A DNA stretch of 64,000 nt from Prorocentrum cordatum (lineage: Eukaryota; Sar; Dinophyceae; Prorocentrales; Prorocentraceae): contig CAUYUJ010005614.1 of NCBI GenBank assembly GCA_963575745.1, positions 482,898-546,897 on the forward strand, given 5' to 3'. This document shows, piece after piece, positions 18,891-28,957 of this stretch. The notes under the pieces were generated by a model, which saw nothing but the letters and a program-made list of their open reading frames with translations, was not told the origin of the DNA and ran no database searches. The position numbers and the translations under genes were made by a program. The first letter of the stretch is position 1. The number at the start of each line of letters is the position of its first letter.

Positions 18891-19734
18891 TGACTTAGAA
18901 CACAGTCGGTTGCTCCGAGTGTTTTGATAGTAACTGGGATCCGGCGGTAAACCGTCAACCAGGTAGCCGCCGGGAGCCTTGTAAAGCTCGGTTATCCCAC
19001 GGCGCTGCGAAGCACACGAAAAAAGCTTTCTCAAACGTCCAGAAAAAAAAAGCTCGAAAAATACGTTTCTTTTATTTTGCATCTTCGCTTTCTGGACCTA
19101 GCACGAGTGCCAGACCAAGTTCAGACCTCTCGATGCGAGAAATGAACGCGCCGGGTGATACTGGATCGATTTATATGCGTACCAGCTCTGTAGCTCTTCT
19201 AAACCTCAGTTAAGGAAACCGACAGCACCTGTGAAGATGACTCCCGTAATACGAATAGTTCTTCGCGGATCTAGCTCGAGTGGCGGACCGAGTTCAGACC
19301 TCTCGAGTTTGCACCGAGTTCAGACCTGATGATTCTAATCCGTTTCTGTAAGTATCAGCTCTGTAGCTCTCCGAAATCTCGAGTTAAGTACAGAAAACCG
19401 TGAACGCGCGTCAAGCTGACTAGGAACACAGTCGGTTCCAGCAAGTGTTCAAATCGTAATATTGCAGCTACGGTTCTCAAAACGAATTTTCAAATTTTCC
19501 GCAAAGATAAAAACACCGACCCAAAGTCGTCACATGGTCTCTTAACGTCGGGTCTGCCACCTAGCTCCACTCTGCGAAAAATATGGTTTCTTCAAATGAA
19601 TTATCAAATATCTTTAAAATCTTAGCAACACCGACCCAAATGTGCCACATTGTCTCTTTTGGTCGGATCGGCGAATTAGCTCCACTCCGCGCCGGGATTC
19701 CTCGCTCATCGATAACGAAGAGCTCTACGATGCA
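18891..19734. repeat. Mosaic of family A and family B fragments
   Basis: 18891-18933 is an A-interior fragment. A degenerate A hairpin starts at 18934 (TAACTGGGATCCGGCGG). From about 19086 to 19420 the sequence is B-type satellite (CAGACCAAGTTCAGACCTCTCGATG). It then returns to A interior and a degenerate A tail (GAAGAGCTCTACGATGCA) ending at about 19734. No gene. Confidence 0.65.
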
Positions 19735-22700
19735 TGGGAACCGGCGGTAAACCGTCAAGCTGGTTTTTTGTGTTTACGCGGGCTGGCGAGGCGCTGGTCT
19801 TCAGCGCAGCCCGTGTCAGCTACGCGGCTAGGCATTTGAGCAGCAGTGAAACGAGCACCTACCCACGGAGGCGGGCTGAGGTGTCATGTAACTTGGCTAA
19901 TCTTGAAAATGATTCCCGAGCCCAGGAGGGCGGAGGGATAACACACCATCAAGAAGCAAAATCGCTGTCATCAAATTGCTGAAGCTGTATGCGTATGGCA
20001 CGTGTCAATGCTTCGGCAGCGGACAACTCACATTCGGTGATCGTGGCGCCTGGCTCCAACCAAGCAGCAGCCGCAGCGTCTCTCCAAATCAACGGTGTGT
20101 CAGCATGATAATGTAGAGGAGAAGAGGTCGGGTAAGGGGAGTATCGTGTAGAATACACTCCATGCCGGGACGCCCGCGAAGAAATGTTGAGATAGCCAAT
20201 CTGCATCCAGTAACCGCACGCACTGCCCTTGCTGCACACTCCCCCGTCGTACCCTCCACGACAGGCGACTACCTTTAAAGAGTCTCGTTCGAAAGGATAT
20301 CGATGGCAATAGTTATGATGAAATGTGTGGCCATCTCTGGCCAAATGAGTAAATTCGTCTGCTCGGGTGTTTGCTTCACGAAATTCATGTACAAATATGT
20401 CTCGCCCAACGTTCGATGCCCGTGCTCGGTGTGATAAGCTAAGTGCGTACATGTCGTTGACACACCTGTGTACACGCTCACGATATGCACGATTGTGACA
20501 ACGCCAACGCCCCGTAAGCCAGCTCTGAACCAGCAAAGAGTCTCCCTTGATCTCAATGCCAACTCCGTTCGACATAATATCAAACACGGCTTCCCGTTCA
20601 TTGATGATCGCCAAACGTCTTGCTTGTTTCATGTTCTCCTCCTCCGTCGCCTCCTCGTTCCTTCCTGTTCCCTCCTTACATTCTCTCCCAACAACTTCTC
20701 CTGGTACATGTTTCCAATTTGTGCAGAAGTACTCGAATATCTTAGGCCTACCATACGTGCGTAAAAGTGCTTCCCATGTCTGCAGAAATGTGGCATATCC
20801 TGGTCGGAAGGTCTCCCACCATTCATCCCCATGAATCTGTATGTACGGGTACTGCCAAGTCCGCTGCCCAACACTATCCCCTCCAGCACGCAGCCGTTTG
20901 CCTTCAGAGGCGCGCCTACGATCTCCATGACAGCGGAGACTTTCTGTGAGGGCCATGCGGTGCGCTTCCCAAGTCTTGTGTGTACAAAGCAGTGCCGTGC
21001 GAGAATCAACAAATGCACGTCTCGTGGTATCAGGATGTGGCTCAATCTTGCGTGCAACACGTCGGCCGTCGGCGCCATCATTGTGCTGGGAGCCGCTCGA
21101 GACCCCATCCTCACAATTTACTCCTGAACCTGGGCCTCTCCACCGGGGAGGCCCAGGATTTGTGAAGTCAAAATTGCCATAAACCGTGCTGACCGAATGC
21201 GCGACACTCCAACTCTTCCACGCCACGATCTGGACGATGCTAGGAAATCCCAGCGAGCAGAAAGAAGCCCTCGCTGTGTCAAGCATGTCGGGCTTCCAGA
21301 CCTCCCATCTTTGTCCCGCAGGCTTCCGTCGACAATGCATGGCCAGTAGGCATCTGCCCTCAAAGGTATGAAGCAATCGAACACCTTCAGGGTCCAGCGT
21401 ACATGTATCCAGACCGTATGCTAATACACTCTGTACCAGGCTCTGATACCGTCGATACCGCTTACGAAGAGGGAGAGCACGACAACGATAATACTTAGCT
21501 TGCCCATAAAACGCGCGTCGTGCACACTCAACCCGAAATTGTATGTCTTCGTGCGTGCCCCCGTACTGCTGCGAGACGACCGTTCCCAACACATTCAGCT
21601 GAGAGACTGACTTGAATGGGACCTGCACCCCCTGGATATCAGCAAAGAAAGTAGTGGTATCGCGGTCGCCCACCACCATCGATTCAAGTGAATCTGACTT
21701 CCACTCTAGTTCCCATGTACGTAAAGCGTGAGTAAGTGTGTTGATCATCAGCTGCATCTGAGCCGATGTACTGGCCACGAGATATATGTTATCTGCCCAT
21801 ATCGCATGATTGTAAATATGTGCGCGCGTCACGTCGTGCATGTTGCTGTACGGGATCTCCACACCTATACGTTCGTTATCCCACCGCTCTATGACCTCCG
21901 CCCACATGGCCAACACCACCAAGTTAAAGCACAGCGGAGATTCGGTACCCCCCGTTCTGAGAGAGCGATCCCATCGTACCCCACCTAACTCCAGGCCCTC
22001 GAACGTGAGCGTGCCCGTCGTGTCAGTTAAGGGCTCGATCATAGCATATTGTAGCTGTACTGGTATGTTAAGCATGTGCATCGCGCGTGCCAAGGTAGTG
22101 AGCTTAACATGGTCGAAGGCTCGTGCTATATCACATGAACAGAAGAACGCTTTCCTATCTTTCCCCCATACGCTCGCATGCTGTGAGATGGCCTTAAGGG
22201 GTCCCGCTACTTCCCACGTCCTCCGATCCTGTGCGAATCCATACAAGCCCAATCGCCCCATGTACTGTTCAGCATGCCTCTCGATAAGGATAGTAACACA
22301 GGTGAGGTACCACTTTCCTAACGTGTTCTGTACAACTATATTGCGTGTTTGTGTGAGCGAATCTAGATTCACAAGCTTGGGCATCAGCGTGATGAGTACC
22401 TCTCTCCAGCAATCAGGTGACCGACGATGACCATCAAAGATATCCCGAAACACATGGAAGATCTGGCGAACAGCTCGCCACGCCAAAGCCTTCAAGAGCT
22501 CCACGCTGACCCCATCAGGACCGCAGCTCTTGCCAGATCTCAATCGTGCACGTGCTTCGTTCACCACCCCCATCGTGAGCTGCATGCGCATGTCGTGCAT
22601 CGTGCTGCTGCTGCTGTGTGCCCTAGCTGCTCGTGCACGTCGTCGTAAGTCTGATACCAGCTCGCTGTTCCTCATCCTCTCCTCTTCGCTCGTCATCGTC

Positions 22701-22757
22701 GCTCTCCTCGTCGCTCGTCATCGCTGCCTGGTTACCGCCAGGCACCTCGTAGAGCTC
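19735..22757 (-). mobile_element. Family A hairpin end with a LINE in its loop
   Basis: The left arm GGGAACCGGCGGTAAACCG starts at 19736. The right arm GGTTACCGCC is at 22730-22739, followed by the subterminal repeat CACCTCGTAGAGCTC (22743-22757). The insert (19764-22726) is a 5'-truncated LINE whose 3' end on the minus strand is ACACAAAAAACCAG. The host element continues to 22975, where another A element interrupts it. Confidence 0.8.
19949..22696 (-). CDS. LINE reverse transcriptase with circularly permuted RNase H (intact 915-codon frame)
   Basis: RT motifs: SCGPDGVSVELLK (57-69), CWREVLITLMPK (96-107), FCSCDIARAFDHV (motif A, Asp 189), RTGGTESPLCFNLV (motif B, about 247-260) and AIWADNIYLVAS (motif C, Asp 302 followed by Asn instead of the second Asp). 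The C-terminal third carries RNase H motifs in unusual order: EIKGDSLLVQSWLTG (Asp 719), REANTRADEFTHLARDG (Asp 780), CRGGYDGGVCSKGSACGYW (Asp 817) and TECELSAAEALTRAI (Glu 890). The upstream endonuclease is missing: the copy is 5'-truncated within the hairpin loop, and residue 1 is simply the first ATG. No stop or frameshift breaks it, so it is younger than the copy at 4.1-8.9 kb. A host-independent function is not implied. Confidence 0.92.
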   Translation of the reverse strand: MTSEEERMRNSELVSDLRRRARAARAHSSSSTMHDMRMQLTMGVVNEARARLRSGKSCGPDGVSVELLKALAWRAVRQIFHVFRDIFDGHRRSPDCWREVLITLMPKLVNLDSLTQTRNIVVQNTLGKWYLTCVTILIERHAEQYMGRLGLYGFAQDRRTWEVAGPLKAISQHASVWGKDRKAFFCSCDIARAFDHVKLTTLARAMHMLNIPVQLQYAMIEPLTDTTGTLTFEGLELGGVRWDRSLRTGGTESPLCFNLVVLAMWAEVIERWDNERIGVEIPYSNMHDVTRAHIYNHAIWADNIYLVASTSAQMQLMINTLTHALRTWELEWKSDSLESMVVGDRDTTTFFADIQGVQVPFKSVSQLNVLGTVVSQQYGGTHEDIQFRVECARRAFYGQAKYYRCRALPLRKRYRRYQSLVQSVLAYGLDTCTLDPEGVRLLHTFEGRCLLAMHCRRKPAGQRWEVWKPDMLDTARASFCSLGFPSIVQIVAWKSWSVAHSVSTVYGNFDFTNPGPPRWRGPGSGVNCEDGVSSGSQHNDGADGRRVARKIEPHPDTTRRAFVDSRTALLCTHKTWEAHRMALTESLRCHGDRRRASEGKRLRAGGDSVGQRTWQYPYIQIHGDEWWETFRPGYATFLQTWEALLRTYGRPKIFEYFCTNWKHVPGEVVGRECKEGTGRNEEATEEENMKQARRLAIINEREAVFDIMSNGVGIEIKGDSLLVQSWLTGRWRCHNRAYRERVHRCVNDMYALSLSHRARASNVGRDIFVHEFREANTRADEFTHLARDGHTFHHNYCHRYPFERDSLKVVACRGGYDGGVCSKGSACGYWMQIGYLNISSRASRHGVYSTRYSPYPTSSPLHYHADTPLIWRDAAAAAWLEPGATITECELSAAEALTRAIRIQLQQFDDSDFAS

Positions 22758-23274
22758 TTCTCTTGCACAGCGCTCCTCGGAACACATGAAGAAAGCTTCT
22801 GGAGCGAGAGCCCAAAAACTCGAAAAATCTCGATTTTTTGATTTTTGATCCAAAGTCGGTTGTTCCAAGTGTTTAGTAATACTGCACCTACGGACCTCAA
22901 AATTACGCGGCATAACCCACTACAGGTGCGAAGAATCTGCTTTCGAAAAATAAATGGTCCAATATCTCTCAAATACTGGCGCCGGCGGTGAACCGTCAAC
23001 CTAGTCACCACCGGGAACCTCGTAGAGCTCCTTGCACACACAGCAGTGCTCAGAATCGAAGTAGACAGCTTCTCGAAGCATTTCGAAAAAACGTTAACTT
23101 TCCATTTGTCGGTCTTACTCTGATGTCCATTTCCGCTATTTTTTTGATAGTAGCACTGCCTCTAGAAAGCTGAGCTGCTCTGGAAACGAAGTTTATATGC
23201 CAATGCTTGGCTCAAAAATCTGCTTGTTGAAAATAAATGGTTCCATATCTTTCAAATTCTAACAAAACCAACCA
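22758..23274 (-). repeat. Family A interiors and a nested family A start (22976)
   Basis: 22758-22975 is the interior of the element at 19735. A new A element begins at 22976 after AAATA (ACTGGCGCCGGCGGTGAACC) with the GTGA/TCAC hairpin variant. Its interior runs to 23274, where the next begins. No gene. Confidence 0.7.
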
Positions 23275-23676
23275 CTGGGAACCGGCGGTAAGCCGTCAAC
23301 CAGGTTACCGCCGGGGCCCTCGTAGAGCTCTTTTCTCGCAAGCCGCTCCTCGGAACACATAAAGGAAGAGTCTAGAGCAAGACCCAAAAAACTCAAAAAA
23401 AACACGATTGCATCTTTTTATCCAAAGACGGTTCCTCCAAGTGTTTTCATAATAATACTGCACATACGAACCTGAGAATTTGACTAGCAGATGCGGCATA
23501 ACCCACTACAGGTGCGAAAAATCTGGTTTCTCAAAATAAATGGTCAAATATCTCTCAAATCTTCGCAAAACCGACCCAAAGTTGCCACATTGTCCTCTAT
23601 GGCCGGGTCGATCAACTAGCTCCACCCCGCGCCGGAATTCCTCTAGCTCATCGGTGCCGAAGCGCTCTACGAGGTA
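23275..23676 (-). mobile_element. Complete short family A element (402 bp)
   Basis: Hairpin end CTGGGAACCGGCGGTAAGCC at 23275; subterminal CCTCGTAGAGCTC; interior with GCGGCATAACCCACTACAGG; terminus GCTCTACGAGGTA ending at 23676. It is non-autonomous and has no coding capacity. Confidence 0.85.
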
Positions 23677-23809
23677 CTGGAGCCGGCGGTAAACCGTCAA
23701 CCAGGTTATTTTGCGGTCTTTTGCGGACGGTCGATTCGAGCCTCCACGGAGGCAGACCGAAACACAAAGCAACTCAGAACAGAGCCTGAGAGCAAAACGC
23801 TGAGCGCAC

Positions 23810-24110
23810 TAACAGCGAAGCTGTAGAGCAATGCCCAAAAGCGTATATTACACTAAGAATCAACTCAAATAAAATAAATAATAAAAGCAACGCGAGACAA
23901 TACAGTAACCGCATATAGCGATTACCGTCTCAGCACCACTAAAATAGAAGCAGTGAGAGACCATACAGCAACCACTGGTTTACACAGCGATTACCGTCTC
24001 AACACCACTGAGAAAGAACACGAAACTAAGAGAACTGAGATAGCGAGTGCGCTTTGACACCATGCCTAAGTGAAACCTGGACGTGTGAAACCATGTCTAA
24101 GTGAAACCTG
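23810..24110 (-). repeat. 3' region with short hairpins and tandem repeats
   Basis: ACAGCGAAGCTGT (5-bp stem, GAA loop) is at about 23811. Two copies of a segment bounded by GAGAC and GTCTC, with ATTACCGTCTC at the end, lie at about 23895-23930 and about 23955-24002; a third is at 29755-29800. ACCATG(C/T)CTAAGTGAAACC occurs twice at 24059-24110. The role is unknown; it may form 3' RNA structure of the element. Confidence 0.55.
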
Positions 24111-24314
24111 GTGTCGACCAGATCAAAGGCCTACTTTGAGGCACCACGTGACAAATCACGGAAAGTCACGTTCAAAGGTCAATGAGCACTCAAATCAAGG
24201 AAGCAACGAATGACCTAAGGGATCAGGCGAAGCTCTTACTCAACACACGCGCATGCACGACAACACACACAGGCATGAGGAAAGGCAACGCAATGTAGAA
24301 AAAACATATGTGCA

Positions 24315-25799
24315 TCATCTGTGCCGTTTCCGATGCTTCTTGCCGCTCCGCGTCAATGCACTCCTGGAAGTAGAACACTGAGGACCCCCTTGTTGCGAAT
24401 CATCCTCCTCGGAACTTTCAATTCCCAATTGCAGCCTGTATGCATTAAGAGCCTCAGTCCAACGCTGAAACTCCTGCGTCGGGAGTCGGTGTAGCTCAAG
24501 CCAAAGAGCCCTCATATCGACACCGGCAAGGGCCCAGTCCCTGGCAGCTTGGCACTCAGAGCGCGTCTCACTCGGTCGATCTGCAGAACTCCCATTCACG
24601 GAACTCCCTACTGCATCAGCTGAACTCCCAACTGCAGAACTCCCAGCTCTTGAACTCCCAACTGCAGCCTCAACTGCATCAGCGGAACTCCGAACTGTGG
24701 AACTTCCTACTGCACTCCCAAGTGTTGAACTCCCGACTGCACTGGAACTCCCGACTGCATCAACTGTACTCAAAACTGCGGTACTCTCCACCGCACTCCC
24801 GTTGGTCGCATGCAATTCTGAAGTGTGCAACTTTGTACTCTCGATAGTCTCCGTTCGTTTGAAACAATATCTCTTCATTCTGAGAGAAGCATCACCCCGA
24901 TCAACGTGCACTCGATGACAGTCCTCCTTCTCCCCCTCACCAACATGAACAAAATCCTCCTCAGCCACCTCCTCCTGCTCCATCTTAGCAACTGCTTCAC
25001 TATGAACATTATCCTCCTCCTCGTCCTTGCAGCCAGGGTTCGATGCCACAGCATCAGCTGAACTCCAAACCGCGGTACTCCCAACTGCAGAAATCCCAGC
25101 TGTTGAACTCCCAACTGCATCCACAACTGCATCAGCGGAACTCCGAACTCTGGAACTGCCTACTGCACTCCGAACAGTGGAACTCCCGACTGCACAGGAA
25201 CTCCCAACTGCAGAAGCATCACCCTGATCAGCGCGCACTCGATGACACTCCTCCTTCTCCTCCTCACCAACAAAGAGAACACAAAGATCAGTCTGAGTCC
25301 CACACTCAATGTGAACACAGGGATCTGTCTGAGTCCCACAATCGGAACACTGCGAACGCAAAGAGTTGCCAGCCAATTCAACAGCATCCATATCAGTCTG
25401 TGTTCCACAAGTGTCCTCAACCCACTCCTCTTCCTCAGAATCGTCCGAGAAGAAATTCCGATAATATCTGGGCGCGAAAATGCCCGCGCGAACAAGGCAC
25501 GACGGATCTGGCCCCCGAGCCGTGGACCACAAACGATACCTGACACGTTTCGCCCGCAGGCGGCGCAACTTCGATTGAGAAACTTTGACACCATGCCCAT
25601 ACAGCTGGTCTCGCTCATGCATGCGAGACCCACCTCCGTACGAAGGGCGAACACGGCAATATAGATCACTAACACACACTTCGACCGTAGACAAACGAGC
25701 AGACAAACAAGCGAGAGACTCGGAAGTAAACAACGCCGTATCTGTCCAATCTGAAGCAAGAAAATCCGCGCCTGACAATGCAAATGAAACAAACTCCAT
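24315..25799 (-). CDS. Unknown protein with three CGTQTD motifs (copy 1)
   Basis: The ORF has 494 codons from the ATG at 25799 (frame open further up to a TTG). I do not recognise a domain. Numbering from that ATG, the basic region KLRRLRAKRVRYRLW (about 77-91) is followed by an acidic block, then GTQTD at about 132, 155 and 167, each preceded by Cys. T-Q-T is the core of dynein light chain LC8-binding motifs, which often occur in tandem in disordered proteins. This is only a motif resemblance. Residues about 195-300 and 390-430 are Ser/Val/Ala repeats (VGSSAVGSSTV type) encoded by a nucleotide repeat around AACTCCCAACTGCAG. The C-terminal SECQAARDWA...EALNAYRLQLGIES is shared with 691-1758. 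The end is basic (GKKHRKRHR). It is carried by a mobile insert. Confidence 0.7.
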   Translation of the reverse strand: MEFVSFALSGADFLASDWTDTALFTSESLACLSARLSTVEVCVSDLYCRVRPSYGGGSRMHERDQLYGHGVKVSQSKLRRLRAKRVRYRLWSTARGPDPSCLVRAGIFAPRYYRNFFSDDSEEEEWVEDTCGTQTDMDAVELAGNSLRSQCSDCGTQTDPCVHIECGTQTDLCVLFVGEEEKEECHRVRADQGDASAVGSSCAVGSSTVRSAVGSSRVRSSADAVVDAVGSSTAGISAVGSTAVWSSADAVASNPGCKDEEEDNVHSEAVAKMEQEEVAEEDFVHVGEGEKEDCHRVHVDRGDASLRMKRYCFKRTETIESTKLHTSELHATNGSAVESTAVLSTVDAVGSSSAVGSSTLGSAVGSSTVRSSADAVEAAVGSSRAGSSAVGSSADAVGSSVNGSSADRPSETRSECQAARDWALAGVDMRALWLELHRLPTQEFQRWTEALNAYRLQLGIESSEEDDSQQGGPQCSTSRSALTRSGKKHRKRHR

Positions 25800-26103
25800 A
25801 TATAAAAACGTGGACTCGCTCTTCAAGAAGGCAAATCACAAGCAATAACTAGATGGACAGTTGAGATAACCAAGGAAAATGCTGTTCCAACGATACTCCG
25901 ACAATCTCAACAATTATATGCACTCCGACGACAATCAATAAGAGGCCTTCGACAATCAATAAGAGTGTACGGTACTCAGGCAAAACAGACACTGAAGCAC
26001 CGTGTACGGTAAAGAGAACCAAACGCCAGGCACGGCACGATGCCGCTCGAGGAGGCCTCCGACGGGCCGGGTCGCCGCTGAGATCCCGAGGAGGGACAGC
26101 AGC
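25800..26103 (-). promoter_or_regulatory. Upstream region of the CGTQTD gene, conserved between copies
   Basis: This stretch matches 31477-31811 almost base for base, apart from small indels. On the minus strand it holds a GC-rich start (CGGCCCGTCGGAGGCCTCC), ACCGTACAC twice, ATTGATTGTCG repeats, and TTTATATATGG overlapping the first ATG. The TATA-like string is too close to that ATG to drive it by the usual spacing, so the promoter is probably further upstream. Confidence 0.4.
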
Positions 26104-26390
26104 AACCTGGTCACCGCCGGGAACCTCGTAGAGCTTGAGCCAGGGAGCCTCGTAGAGCTCTTTCCCTTGCGCGGCGCTGCTCGGAACACGTGGAAAGAGC
26201 TTCATCAAGCGTTAGCTGTTGATATTAATTAAAAACTCGAGAAATGTTGTTTCTGGGTTTTACGCAATGTCGGTTCCTCCTAGTCTTTTGATAGAATTAA
26301 TGCAGCTAGAGCCCTAAGAATGGCACCATCGAGCGCGTCATGATTGAATGCAGAGATTAAAAAATCTGGATTTCGAAAACGAATTTCAAA

Positions 26391-27410
26391 CTGGGCGCCG
26401 GCGCTAAACCGTCAACCTTTCTTACCACCGGGGGACTCGTAGAGCTTCCTGACCGTATATAATGTCAATAAAATGGCAGGGAACGAATAGTTTTTCAGCC
26501 CGAGCGATTTCAGACCTCTCGATGCAACAGCCGAACGCCTCTGATGCTTCTGGATCGTTTTCTGTGCGCACGAGCTCTGTAGCTCTCCTACAGCCCCAGT
26601 TACGTGCGAAAATCGACAGCACCTCTCAGATGACTCGAACAATACGAATAGTAGCAGACCCAGTTCAGACCTCTGAATGCGACAGGGGGACGCGCCTGAT
26701 GTCTCCAAATCGATTTCTGTGATTACCAGCCCTGTAGCCCCCCTACAGCCCGAGTGAAGTGCAGGAAACAGACAGCACCTCTCAAGATGACTCGAACAAT
26801 ACGAATAGCTTCGCGGACCTAGCTCGGGCAGCAGACCGAGTTCAGAGCTCTGGATTCGACAGGCGGCCGCGCCTGATGTCTCAAAATCGATTCGTGTGAT
26901 TACCAGCCCTGTAGCCACCCTAGAGCCAGAGTTAAGTGCAGAAAACCGACAGCACCTCTCAAGATGACTCTAACAATACGAATAGTTTCGCGGACCTAGC
27001 TCGGGCAGTAGACCGAGTTCAGAGCTCTGGATGCAACAGACAAACGCGCCTGATGATTCTGAAATCGTTCTCTGTAAGTTTCAGCTCAATAGCTGTCCTA
27101 TAGCTCGAGTTAAGTACAACAAACCGACAACGCCTATCGAGATGACTCGAAACGGCCGATCCCGCCTGCCTGCTTTTTGGCAGTAAAAGGTGCACGATCG
27201 AGCTGAGATGAAGACGGCGAGCGGTAATAAGATCGAATATCACGGGAAAAAATACTAGAGCTCAAACGAATTGTTGAATTTCGAGAGCAAAATTTTCAAC
27301 CGACCAAAATCACCAAAAGGTCCGTTGATATGTTTCTTGCAACTAGCTCTCCAGCGCGCCGGAATTACTCTTAAGCTCCAGCAACTAGCTAAGGGAAGCT
27401 CTACGAGTTA
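26391..27410 (-). mobile_element. Complete family B element (about 1.02 kb)
   Basis: Hairpin end CTGGGCGCCGGCGCTAAACC; subterminal GACTCGTAGAGCTTCC; three to four satellite units; conserved 3' block around AAGACGGCGAGCGG; terminus GGAAGCTCTACGAGTTA ending at 27410. It interrupts the A host between CAAA and ATCTC without duplication. Reading frames inside are short and repeat-derived. Confidence 0.8.
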
Positions 27411-28070
27411 ATCTCTCACAATCTCTGAAAAAACGACCCACGTGTCACACATTGTCCGCCCGGGCCGGCTGGATCAACCTGGGATCCGGCGTTAAACTGT
27501 CAACCAGGTAACCGCCGGAAGCCTCGTAGAGCTCCGTCTTCGCGCGGAACTCATCGGTCGAGTGAAATCTAGAAAAGGAAACCAAAACTAGCAGAGCACG
27601 ACAAATTTATATAATCCGAATATTTTCGCAGACCCAGCTGAAGAAGCGGACCGAGCTCAGACCTCTCGATGGAACAGACGAACGCGCCTGTCTAGATGAC
27701 TCGAAGAATACGAATAGTTTCGCGGACCTGGCTCGCGTAGCAGACCGATTCCAGACCTCCCGGTGGAACAGACGAACGCGCCTGATAATGCTCAATCCGT
27801 TTCTGGTGATATCAGCTCTGTAGCTGTCGTAAATCTCGAGTTACGTAGAGGAAACCGTCAAAGCGTGTGAAGATCACTCGATACGGCCGACGGTTCCAGC
27901 AAGTCTTTTGATAATAATATTTCAGCTACAGACCTGAGAATTTAACTGGCAGCCGCGGCAAAACCCACTACAGGTGGGAAAAGACCAGTTCTCAAAACGA
28001 ATTTTAAAAATTTCAAAGAAAAAAACCGACCCCAAGTCGTCACATTCTCTCTCAAGGTCGGGTCGGCCAA
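27411..28070. repeat. Family A fragment and a family A element start (27479) with B-like satellite
   Basis: 27411-27478 resumes the A host. An A-type hairpin end with a degenerate stem starts at 27479 (CTGGGATCCGGCG). From about 27600 to 27880 the sequence is B-type satellite, and from 27893 it is A interior again, up to the next start at 28071. No gene. Confidence 0.6.
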
Positions 28071-28957
28071 CTCGGAGCCGGCGGTAAACCGTCAAGCATG
28101 TTCCCGCCGGGAGCTTCGTAGAGCTCTTTTCTCGCGCGGCGCTGCCCGGAACATGTTAAGGAAGTTTTCTTTGCGGAAAAGCTCTCAAGCTTATCATCAG
28201 CTCGAGTTCAGTGGGAAAAATCACCATGAGTTTGAGAAATTATCGGTCGCATCGCATAATTTTGCGGACCTGCTCCAGTCGAACGCCCCTGATGATTCAG
28301 GATCAGTTTCTGTGCGTATCATCGGTGTAACTCTGCAGTTAAGTACAGAAGACCGACAGCACCTGCAAAGAGAACTTGAAGAGTACGAACAGCTCTGCGG
28401 ACCTAGCTCGAGTAGCCGATCGAGTTCAGCCGCTCGATGCAACAGACAAACGCGCCTGATGATACTGAATCCGTTTATGTGCGTCCGAAGCTATTCTGAA
28501 TATTCAGTTAAGTATAGAAAACCGGCAGCACTTGTCAAAATAACACAAAAAAATACAGTTTTGCGGACCTGACTCGAGCAAGAGGCTGAGTTCAGACTGT
28601 GGATCCAAGAGACGAACGCAAATGATGATTCTCGATTCGTTTCTGCAAATATCAGCATTCCAGCTCTCCTATATCTCGAGTTAAGTACAGAAAACCGTGA
28701 ACGCGTGTCAAGATGACTCAGAAGACAGTCGCTTCCAGCGAGTGCGTTGATACTAATATTGCACCCACAGAATTACACGGGCAGACGCGGCATAACCGTA
28801 ACAAAAATATCTTTTCTCAAAATGAATGGTCAAATATATTTTAAATATTTGCAAAACCTACCCGAAGTCGTCACATTGTCTCGGAAGGTCGGATCGACCA
28901 ACTAGCTCCACCCTGCGCCCGAATTCCTCTCATCTTGCCGACAAGCTCTACGAGATA
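28071..28957 (-). mobile_element. Family A element with B-like interior (887 bp)
   Basis: It starts with CTCGGAGCCGGCGGTAAACC, with subterminal CTTCGTAGAGCTC, a satellite-like interior (28190-28720), A interior (28780-28910), and the degenerate terminus CAAGCTCTACGAGATA at 28957. It shows that A and B interiors have been exchanged by recombination. Confidence 0.6.

Larger units (their letters stand above)
23706..26103 (-). mobile_element. Insert carrying the CGTQTD gene (copy 1)
   Basis: The insert is flanked by loop sequence CAACCAGG on the left and CAACCTGG on the right, an apparent imperfect 8-bp target duplication. Its 5' portion (about 25030-26103) is nearly identical to 30690-31811, so the unit has moved or been copied at least twice into equivalent loops. 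The 3' untranslated part (23706-24314) differs more between the copies but shares short hairpin motifs. Confidence 0.7.
23677..27478 (-). mobile_element. Family A element with a 2.4-kb gene-bearing insert in its loop and a nested family B copy
   Basis: The left hairpin arm is at 23677-23705 and the right arm at 26104-26120. The interior resumes to 26390 and is interrupted by a complete B element (26391-27410). It continues at 27411-27478 (ATCTCTCACAATCTCTG...), where a further A element starts. Joining 26390 to 27411 restores the A consensus ...TTTCAAATCTCTC. Confidence 0.75.
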
